Positions 8,445 through 16,057 of a stretch of 64,000 bases of DNA are shown here, one piece after another. Every line of letters begins with the position of its first letter. Within the stretch, counting starts at the first letter, position 1. The stretch is from MW101C3 sp943367595. GTDB lineage: Bacteria; Cyanobacteriota; Cyanobacteriia; PCC-6307; Cyanobiaceae. A program made the translations under genes and the position numbers. Where the stretch lies: NCBI GenBank assembly GCA_943367595.1, contig CALRJS020000014.1, positions 1 through 64,000 on the forward strand, given 5' to 3'. A model generated the notes under the pieces. The model saw nothing but the letters and a program-made list of their open reading frames with translations. It was not told the DNA's origin and did no database searches.

Positions 8445-8654
8445 ATGGTCAAACCGCTGCTCCAGTTGCTGCTGACGGTTGGCTGGACGTTTCTGGGGGT
8501 CATCCTCATCTACGGCGGCCTGCTGCTGTTCGATCGCCTCTCGCCGCTCGACTACCGCAACGAGATCCGCAAGGGCAACACCGCCGCCGGCCTGGTGCTG
8601 GGAGCTGTGATCCTGGCGATCGCCGCCGTGGTGGTGGCGGTGCTCTCCAGCTGA
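8445..8654 (+). CDS. DUF350 family small membrane protein
   Basis: A 69-residue protein from ATG 8445 with two predicted membrane helices (LLLTVGWTFLGVILIYGGLLLF and LVLGAVILAIAAVVVAVL) separated by the DUF350-type link DYRNEIRKGNTAAG. Family members are about 70 residues, or a tandem of about 140, are often found with envelope-stress genes, and have no defined biochemical role. It ends 13 bp before the Lhr-like helicase and is probably co-transcribed with it. A longer frame from 8367 adds a Pro/Arg-rich stretch unlike the family. Confidence 0.75.
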   Translation: MVKPLLQLLLTVGWTFLGVILIYGGLLLFDRLSPLDYRNEIRKGNTAAGLVLGAVILAIAAVVVAVLSS

Positions 8655-8667
8655 CGGGCGGCGCATC

Positions 8668-11190
8668 TTGGCCAGCCGCAGCGGCGCCCCGCTCCGCCCG
8701 ATCGAAGACTGGTTCCAGCTCCAGGGCTGGCGGCCGATGCCGTTTCAGCGCCAGTGCTGGAAGGCCTGCCTGGAGGGCCGCGACGGGCTGATCCAGGTGC
8801 CCACCGGTGCCGGCAAGACCTACGCCGCCGTGATGGGTCCGATCGCCCGCATGCTGGCGAGCCCCGGCGGGGGCGTGCGGCTGCTCTATCTCACCCCGCT
8901 GCGGGCGCTCAGCCGTGATCTGGCCCTGGCGATCCGCGCGCCGATCGAGGCGATGGGCTGGCCGCTGCGGGTGGGCATCCGCAACGGCGACACCGCCAGC
9001 GCCGAACGCAGCCGCCAGCTGCGCCAGCCGCCCCAGATCCTGATCACCACGCCGGAATCGCTGTCGGTGCTGCTGGCGGGGGCCAAGGCCGGCGAGCTGT
9101 TCAGCGCCCTCGAAACGGTGGTGCTGGATGAATGGCACGAGCTGATGGGCAGCAAGCGTGGCAGCCAGTGCGAGCTCTGCCTCAGCTGGTTGCGCCAGCA
9201 CAGGCCGGGCCTGCGCACCTGGGCGATCAGCGCCACGATCGGCAACCTGGAGGAGGCGGCGCGCGCGGCGGTGGGGGCAGCGGCTCCGCCGCCATTGATC
9301 GTCACCGCCAAGCTGCGCCGCACCACCGAGATCCGCAGCCTGCTGCCCGAGCAGATCGACGGCTTCCCCTGGGCCGGTCACCTGGGCCTGCGCATGTACG
9401 AGGAGCTGGTGGCGGCGCTCGATCCGGCCGTCTCCACGCTGCTGTTCACCAACACCCGCAACCAGTCGGAGCGGTGGCATCAATGCCTCCGCTACGCCTG
9501 CCCGGAGATGGAGGGGCAGCTGGCGCTGCACCACGGCTCGATCGACCGGACTGAACGGGAAGCGATCGAAGCGGGGGTGAAGACAGGCGGAATCCGCTGG
9601 GTGGTGTGCACCAGCTCGCTCGACCTGGGGGTTGATTTTCAGCCGGTGGAGCGGGTGGTGCAGATCGGCAGTGCCAAGAACCTGGCACGGCTGCTGCAGC
9701 GGGCCGGCCGCTCCGCCCATTGCCCCGGCGGCACCTCCCAGGTGCTGTTCATGCCCACCAACGCCCTGGAGCTGCTGGAGGTGAGCGCGATGCGGCGCGG
9801 GCTGGCGGCGGGGCTGGTGGAGCAGCGCCATCCGCCTGAGGCCCCGATCGATGTGCTGCTGCAGCACCTCACCACCCTGGCCTGTGGCCCCGGCTTCAAC
9901 CCCGAGCACGAGCTGGCGACTGTGCGCACGGCCTGGAGCTATCGCCACCTCGACGACGCCACCTGGCAGTGGTGTCTGCGTTTCCTGGAGGACGGGGGGG
10001 ACTGCCTGGGTGCCTATCCCCGCTACCGCAAGTTGGAGCGGGCGGCGCTGCTGCCCGATGGCATCGATCGCGAGCGCCCGCCCAGCCCCGGTGAGCCCTT
10101 CGTCTATGTGGTGCGCGAGCCGACGATCCTGCGCCTGCATCGGCTGCACATCGGCACGATCACGGCCGATCGTGCCGTCACGGTGCGCTTCGTGCGCGGC
10201 GCCGTGCTGGGCCATGTGGAAGAGGCCTTCATCTCCCGCCTCAAGCCCAGCGATGTGTTTTTCTTCGCTGGTCGCCAGCTCGAGTTCGTGCGGCTGCGCG
10301 AGATGACGGCCCAGGTGAAGGCCAGCAACCGGCGCAGCACCACGGTGCCGGCCTGGGCGGGGGGGCAGATGGCTCTCTCCGATCTGCTCAGTACCCAGCT
10401 GCGGGCGGAGCTGCATCGCTGTGCCCTGGCTCTGGCGACCAACAGCCCCGCTGGCCTCGACACGCCGGAATTGCGCGCCCTTGAGCCCCTGCTGCGCCGG
10501 CAGGCGGATCTCTCCCATCTGCCGCTGGAGAAGGAGTTCCTGGTGGAGATCTGCTCCAGCCGCGAGGGTGAGCATCTCTATGCCTACCCCTTCGACGGCC
10601 GCTTCGTGCATGAGGGCCTGGGCTTCCTCTGGAGCTGGCGCCTGGCCCGCTGCCAGGCCACCACCTTCACGGTGTCGGTGAATGATTGCGGCTTCGAGTT
10701 GCTCGCCCCGCGCGGTTACCCCCTGCTGGAACTGTTCGAGCTTCAGGTGAACGAGCTGCTGGACGACACCTGCCTCGAGGATGATCTGGAGAAGGCGGTG
10801 AATCTCTCCGAGCTCTGCCGCCGCCGCTTTCGCGCCATCGCCCAGATTGCGGGGCTGGTGCGCAATGGCTACCCAGGGCAGGCCAGAAGCGGCGGCCAGC
10901 TGCAGATCAGTGCCGCTTTACTGTTTGATGTGTTCGGCCGGCATGAGCCAGGCAACCTGCTGCTGGAGCAGGCGCGCCGCGAAGTGATGGGCGAGCAGTT
11001 GGAGTTGCCCCGTTTGCGACAGGCGCTGCAGCGGCTGCAGCATTCCGATCTGTGCCTGGAAACCCCTCAGCGCCAGGGACCGCTGGCCTTTCCTCTGTTG
11101 GTGGAGCGGCTCAACAGCCGCATGAGTAATGAATCCGTGCTGGAGCGGGTGCACCGCCTGATCGCCGAGGCCGAGCGACGCGAAGGCTGA
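8668..11190 (+). CDS. Ligase-associated DEXH-box (Lhr-like) DNA helicase
   Basis: An 840-residue superfamily 2 helicase starting at TTG 8668. Visible motifs are Walker A PTGAGKT (45-51), TPLRALSRDL, TTPESL, DEWH (154-157, in place of DEAH), SATIGN (188-193), then in the second RecA domain SSLDLGVDF and QRAGRSAH. The long C-terminal half is typical of Lhr-type enzymes, and the size matches the ligase-associated group TIGR04121 (~800-850 aa) as opposed to Lhr proper (~1500 aa). It likely unwinds or remodels damaged DNA, handing substrates to the exonuclease and ligase encoded just upstream on the same strand. Confidence 0.88.
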   Translation: MASRSGAPLRPIEDWFQLQGWRPMPFQRQCWKACLEGRDGLIQVPTGAGKTYAAVMGPIARMLASPGGGVRLLYLTPLRALSRDLALAIRAPIEAMGWPLRVGIRNGDTASAERSRQLRQPPQILITTPESLSVLLAGAKAGELFSALETVVLDEWHELMGSKRGSQCELCLSWLRQHRPGLRTWAISATIGNLEEAARAAVGAAAPPPLIVTAKLRRTTEIRSLLPEQIDGFPWAGHLGLRMYEELVAALDPAVSTLLFTNTRNQSERWHQCLRYACPEMEGQLALHHGSIDRTEREAIEAGVKTGGIRWVVCTSSLDLGVDFQPVERVVQIGSAKNLARLLQRAGRSAHCPGGTSQVLFMPTNALELLEVSAMRRGLAAGLVEQRHPPEAPIDVLLQHLTTLACGPGFNPEHELATVRTAWSYRHLDDATWQWCLRFLEDGGDCLGAYPRYRKLERAALLPDGIDRERPPSPGEPFVYVVREPTILRLHRLHIGTITADRAVTVRFVRGAVLGHVEEAFISRLKPSDVFFFAGRQLEFVRLREMTAQVKASNRRSTTVPAWAGGQMALSDLLSTQLRAELHRCALALATNSPAGLDTPELRALEPLLRRQADLSHLPLEKEFLVEICSSREGEHLYAYPFDGRFVHEGLGFLWSWRLARCQATTFTVSVNDCGFELLAPRGYPLLELFELQVNELLDDTCLEDDLEKAVNLSELCRRRFRAIAQIAGLVRNGYPGQARSGGQLQISAALLFDVFGRHEPGNLLLEQARREVMGEQLELPRLRQALQRLQHSDLCLETPQRQGPLAFPLLVERLNSRMSNESVLERVHRLIAEAERREG

Positions 11191-11473
11191 TGAAGAGCTG
11201 TTGGATTCAGCGACGGGGACCTGTCTGATTGACACAGGATCGCGATAATGGACGCCATGGATGGGCCGGGGAGGCAAGGAGTGATGCTGTGATGTCCATC
11301 CCCGTGATTGTGATCAGCGGAATTGCCGTGGCTTGCATCGTGATGGGCAGGCCGGCCATTGCCGAACGCCCTACCACCAAGGCCGCCATCACTGAGGTTT
11401 TCCGCATCGATCTTGATGTTGCCTTCATCCTTCTTCCGCTCCAGTTCCACCCTTTACTGGCAGAAAGAAGAGC

Positions 11474-13374
11474 GTGCTGAAGTCCACCGGCATTCCGCTA
11501 TGGCGACGACAGGGCTTTGTTGATCAGCGGCTGCCGGGGCTGGTGCTTGCCTTCACCCTATTGCTCACGGCCGTGGCTGTGGAGTCTGCACGCCAACTGG
11601 GGATCAGAGCACATCTGCGCATCGAAAGAGAGCTCGCGGACGATATTCGGGAGGCGGTCGAACGGCGTTTCGATGTAAACACCGCTCTGCTTTCCTCGGT
11701 GGTTGGCTTGTTCAATGCCTCGCAGAATGTTGACAGGCAGGAGTTCCAGAGTTTCTTCCGTAAGATCCAAGGAACCACAGGCAATCTCAGTGGGATCCAA
11801 GGGGTTGGTTTTGCGCGCTTTGTTCCAGCAGCCCAGCTGACAACGTTCGAAGACAGTGTTCGGGCTGAAGGACCCAAAGACTTTCGCGTCTTCCCAGAAG
11901 GTCAGCGCCAATTCTATGGCTCCATTGAGTTTCTTCAGCCTGCAGATTGGCGGAATCAGCGGGCCATTGGATATGACATGTATAGCAATCCAGTTCGGCA
12001 AGAAGCAATGAAGCGTGCCGTGCTGAGCGATCATCCTTCCCTTTCCGGAAGGATCACCTTGTTGCAGGAGGGTCCCAAGGATGTGCAGTCAGGGGTTTTA
12101 CTCTTTATGCCCATCTTTCGGCATGACAGTACCCTTCTCACTGCAGACAAGGCTGCCCCGACGGCGCAGGCAGTAATCGATCCGTTCAGTCGTTTACAGG
12201 GCTGGGCCTACTCCCCCCTGCGCATGGCGGATCTGATGCGAGCGGCGATGAGCACAGTCAGGAATCCCCATCTCAAGGGTGCTGCGTTGATGCTCTACGA
12301 CGGCAACAGTATGAACGAGAGTGAACTGTTGTTCAGCCAGCTTGATTCGCAGTTGTCGACGAAGCGGAAGGCTTCTGCTTCCAATGGCAGTCTCGGTCAT
12401 GGCTCCACCACCACAATCAAGGTAGGTGGCCGGATATGGTCATTAAATGTTCAACTCGGTAGAACAAGTATCGGGCCGCCTTTGAACAGTCGACGTATGC
12501 GATCAGCGTCACAGATCCAGAGGCTCGGCTGGTTTCCTGCAACGAGGCCTTTTGTCAGCTCACGGGCTATGCCCGGCAAGACATACTAGGCAGAAATCTG
12601 AGCGTGCTCCAGTCAGATCGGCATGACCCCAAGTTCTAACGGCAGCTCTGGGAACAGCTAAACCAACGCGACCACTGGGAAGGGGAAATCTGGAATCGCC
12701 TCCACAATGGTGATGTTCGGCGGCATGAGCTCACCATCAAAGCGGTGCGCAATGGCGACGGAAAACTGATCAACTATGTCGGCATGTTGCACGACGTGAG
12801 CAACCGCTACCAACAGGAGGCCGAGATTCGCTACCAGGCTCGACACGACTACCTCACAGGGCTGCCCAACCGCGCCGAACTGATTGATCAGATGGATCAG
12901 GCCCTGGCCCGGGCCAAACGCTATGGGGTTCGGGTGGCGCTGCTGTTCCTTGATCTGGATGGCTTCAAGCCCATCAACGATCGCTTCGGCCATGCCACTG
13001 GCGACCTTGTTCTCCAGACCATCGCGGTTCGCCTTCAGGAGGTGATCCGACAAAGCGACACCCTGGCCAGGCAGGGTGGCGATGAATTCGTGTTGCTGAT
13101 TCCTCAGGCCTCTGATCAGGAAGGTCTGATGGCCCTGGCCAAGAAATTGCAACAGCAGGTCGAGTTGCCCATGCCTGAGCTGGAAGGAATCTCCCTCTCT
13201 GTGAGCATGGGGATTGCTCTGTTTCCTGATCATGCCGCCAGCGCTGAGGAGCTGCTGCGCCTGGCGGATTCGGCCATGTATCAAGCCAAGCAACAACCTC
13301 AAGGTCCCAATGGACATGTCGCCATCGCCACCGCGAGGCCAGTGGACGGGACGGTTCCACAGATCCTTGCCTGA
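11474..13374 (+). pseudogene. CHASE-PAS-GGDEF diguanylate cyclase gene, broken by a frameshift and a nonsense codon
   Basis: The frame from GTG 11474 gives an N-terminal membrane helix (LVLAFTLLLTAVAVES) and a CHASE sensor domain (about residues 70-290), then leaves frame near 12440-12475 and ends at 12589. The next frame carries a PAS core (FEQSTYAISVTDPEARLVSC), interrupted by TAA at 12637 where PAS relatives have FY.QLWE. It continues through a PAC region into a GGDEF domain ending at 13374. The GGDEF domain is intact: LDLDGFKPIND, an inhibitory RQSD I-site five residues before GGDEF, and RQGGDEFVLL. As full-length gene it is dead; an internal start near 12745 could still give a PAC-GGDEF protein of 209 residues. 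A source-sequence error cannot account easily for both lesions. Confidence 0.85.
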
Positions 13375-13377
13375 GAT

Positions 13378-13399
13378 CCTGCGGCCGGGCGGCCGCAGG
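13378..13399. repeat. Perfect 9-bp stem-loop after the GGDEF pseudogene
   Basis: CCTGCGGCC, loop GGGC, GGCCGCAGG starts 4 bp after the stop codon and runs into a HIP1 octamer (GGCGATCGCC at 13398-13407). No T-run follows on either strand, so if it ends transcription it is not a canonical rho-independent terminator. The rest of the gap to 13737 shows only weak TGAGCC-type repeats around 13505-13550. Confidence 0.7.
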
Positions 13400-13737
13400 C
13401 GATCGCCACAGGCGTGAAGGGGTCCTGAACCGGGCACGGCCCGGCGCCAGGCCCATGGCGTTGATCCAGGCTGCACCGAGCCAAAGACGGCTCTCACCAC
13501 AGCCAAACCCGCCCTTGAGCCGCCATTGAGCCACGCTTGAGCCCGCCTTAACCCCGCTCCGACAAGGTGAAGGAATTCAGAGTCCCGGCGGTCATGCCCG
13601 GAGCACACACGTCAGCTGCAAGTCAGCGAGGGGGTGGGGTGGCCAGGCCCCCAGGCTCGGGCTCACCCCTCTCCGGCGCATCCGCCAGGATGGCGATGGC
13701 ATCTGGGGCGTGCGCCCGCTGCGCATCGCCATGACCC

Positions 13738-15948
13738 ATGGCTGCTGATCCGATCTTGCGCCGCCGCGAGCTGCTCGCCCTGCTGGGGGTATCGGCTGCC
13801 GCTGCCGCCGCTTCTGGCGGGGCTAACCCGCCGGCCGCCCAGGCCCTTTCCCGCACGGCCGCGCGGCGGCCTCCCTCCCTGAACGCCCTGCCCTTCAAGC
13901 CCCTGCCCGGCCCGCTGCCGTTGCCGGTGGCCGGGCTCAGTGGCGCCGAGCAGGAGCAGCAGTTCAGCACGATCACGCTCGACGACCGGCTGGTGGTGCC
14001 GGACGGCTACCGCGCCGAGCTGGTGGCGGTGTGGGGCGAGCCGGTGGCGGCGGGCCGCTTCGGCTACAACAACGATTACCTGGCCCTGCGGGAACTGGGC
14101 GATGGCCTGGCGCTGCTGACGGTCAACTTCGAGTACATCAGCCCGCGGCCCTGGCTGGAAGGTTTCAAGGAGGCCACCGGTGTGGAGCTGCCCGCCCGCG
14201 CCGTGATCCAGGCGCTGGTGGAGCGTGGCGGTGCTGTGGACGTGCCGTCGCTGGATCCCACCGATCCGCTGGCGCGGCAGTGCCGCCAACTGGCGGCGGC
14301 GGCCCTGAGCGACCTGGGCGTCGGGGTGATTGCCCTGCGCCGCGATGGCGAGGGCAGCTGGCGGCGGGAGCCCGGCCGCTACGACCGGCGCATCGATGGG
14401 CTGAGCGGTCTGGAGGATCCGGCCGCCCTGCTGCGCGTGAGTGGGCCGGCGGCGGCGGTGTTCCGCGCCCGCCAGCGCCTCGGCTACGACGACGGCCTCG
14501 GCGATCGTGTGATCGGCACCTTCGCCAACTGCGCCGGTGGTGTCACCCCCTGGGGAACGGTGCTCAGCGCCGAGGAGAACATCCAGGACCAAGTGGTGGA
14601 GGCGGTGTTCGCTGATGGCAGCGCCTCATCGCCGGCCCAGCTGCCGTTCCAGTTCGGTGAGCAGCGGGTGAAAGGCCTCGGCAATCCCTTCGCCCTGGCC
14701 GGCAACAAGTACGGCTGGATGGTGGAGCTGGATCCCCAGCGGCCCGCGCAGCCCGCCGTGAAGCACAGCTGGCTGGGGCGCTTCCGCCATGAGGCGGTGG
14801 CGGTGCGGGCAAAGGCGGGGAAACCGCTGGTGGTGTATTCCGGCTGCGACCGCATGGGCGGCCATCTCTATCGCTCCGTGAGCGCGGGGCGGGTCCGCGA
14901 TCCGGCCGACCCCACCAACTCCCGCCTGCTGGAGGACGGCCGCCTGGAGGCGGCCCGCTTCGCCGCCGACGGCAGCGGCGAGTGGATTCCGCTGGCGCCG
15001 GAGACTGCCGTGGATCCGCTGCTGCCCAGCCATTTCGAGCGCCACGGGGTGCCGCAGGCCTGCCGGCTGCCCCACAGCGACCGGCGCCAGGCAGGCGCCG
15101 AATCCTTCAGCAGCGATGACCAGGTGGCGGACTACCGCCGCCGCTACCCCACCCTCGGCGATCTCTACCCGGGCGAGGCGGAGCTGCGCATGGGGGCGAT
15201 CCTGATCGATGCCCATCTCGCCGCCAGCGCCGCCGGCGCCACGCCCTCCGCACGGCCGGAGGACACCGACCTCGATCCGCTCAACGGCGACCTGTTGGTG
15301 GCCTTCACCGCCGGCGGCGCCAATGACGACGGCCGCGCCGATCCCGCCATCTTCCGTGGCCCGGCCGGAGAAGCCAGCTGGCCGCACGGCTGGATCCTGC
15401 GGCTCAGCGATGGCGGCCCCGCAGCGGGCAGCCGCTTCCGCTGGCGCATGGCGGCCACCGGCGGCACGCCCTGGCAGGGCGGCGCGGGCTTCACCAACCC
15501 CGACAACCTCGCCTTCGATCGGGCCGGCAACCTCTGGATGGTCACCGACCATTCCGGCCGCGGCAGTGAGATCCAGCAGTTCGGCAACAACGGCTGCTGG
15601 CTGCTGCCCCGCAGCGGCCCGGCGGCGGGAGAGGCGCTGCTGTTCGCCACCGGGCCGATGGAATGCGAGCTGTGCGGTCCCTGTTTCGATGCCGCCGAAA
15701 CCAGCCTGTTTCTGGCCGTGCAGCACCCCGGCGAAGGCAATGGCACCAGGGCCGGCGAGGCCCGCGAAGGCCAGGGCTATGCGCTGGTGAACCGCGACGG
15801 CCGCACCTTCCAGCAGTTGCGGTGGGTGCCTCTGGGCTCCAACTGGCCGTCGGGGGTGCCGGGGCGGCCACCAAGGCCAGGGGTGGTGGCGATCCGCCGC
15901 CTGGATGGCGCTCCGCTGCTGGCGCCGACCAGCCCACGCCCCCTGTGA
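13738..15948 (+). CDS. PhoX-family (DUF839) alkaline phosphatase-like protein, Tat-exported
   Basis: A 736-residue protein with an N-terminal twin-arginine signal (RRRELLALLG at residues 8-17, followed by an Ala-rich hydrophobic core). The body has PhoX/DUF839 blocks: GRFGYNNDY, NCAGGVTPWGTVLSAEEN, GNKYGWMVELDP, LGRFRHEAVAV, VVYSGCDRMGGHLYR, NGDLLVAFTAGG, and NPDNLAFDRAGNLWMVTD near the end. PhoX enzymes are Ca/Fe-dependent phosphomonoesterases or diesterases of the periplasm or cell surface used for organic phosphate. No PHO box was identified upstream. The substrate is inferred from the family only. Confidence 0.82.
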   Translation: MAADPILRRRELLALLGVSAAAAAASGGANPPAAQALSRTAARRPPSLNALPFKPLPGPLPLPVAGLSGAEQEQQFSTITLDDRLVVPDGYRAELVAVWGEPVAAGRFGYNNDYLALRELGDGLALLTVNFEYISPRPWLEGFKEATGVELPARAVIQALVERGGAVDVPSLDPTDPLARQCRQLAAAALSDLGVGVIALRRDGEGSWRREPGRYDRRIDGLSGLEDPAALLRVSGPAAAVFRARQRLGYDDGLGDRVIGTFANCAGGVTPWGTVLSAEENIQDQVVEAVFADGSASSPAQLPFQFGEQRVKGLGNPFALAGNKYGWMVELDPQRPAQPAVKHSWLGRFRHEAVAVRAKAGKPLVVYSGCDRMGGHLYRSVSAGRVRDPADPTNSRLLEDGRLEAARFAADGSGEWIPLAPETAVDPLLPSHFERHGVPQACRLPHSDRRQAGAESFSSDDQVADYRRRYPTLGDLYPGEAELRMGAILIDAHLAASAAGATPSARPEDTDLDPLNGDLLVAFTAGGANDDGRADPAIFRGPAGEASWPHGWILRLSDGGPAAGSRFRWRMAATGGTPWQGGAGFTNPDNLAFDRAGNLWMVTDHSGRGSEIQQFGNNGCWLLPRSGPAAGEALLFATGPMECELCGPCFDAAETSLFLAVQHPGEGNGTRAGEAREGQGYALVNRDGRTFQQLRWVPLGSNWPSGVPGRPPRPGVVAIRRLDGAPLLAPTSPRPL

Positions 15949-15960
15949 ACGGCGAGCCGC

Positions 15961-16052
15961 GCCCCAGTGATCAGTGATCCCCGCCCCAGTGATCAGTGAT
16001 CCCCGCCCCGGTGATCAGTGATTGGTGATCGGTGATCGGTGATCGGTGATCC
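15961..16052. repeat. 22-bp and 7-bp GATC-rich tandem repeats
   Basis: Three 22-bp units (GCCCCAGTGATCAGTGATCC plus CC) at 15961-15982, 15983-16004 and 16005-16026 (the last diverged at its end), then GATCGGT three times at 16027-16047. They fill the space between the convergent PhoX and AAA-polyferredoxin genes. The array may end transcription from both sides or be a replication-slippage product. Confidence 0.9.
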
Positions 16053-16057
16053 GTGCC

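Noticed and set aside
8506..10611. 701-residue minus-strand frame
   Set aside because: Antisense shadow of the Lhr-like helicase, which has clear helicase motifs on the plus strand.
11229..11480. 83-residue plus-strand frame between the helicase and the CHASE gene
   Set aside because: A short hydrophobic section is present, but no family, no ribosome-binding site and only weak coding composition.
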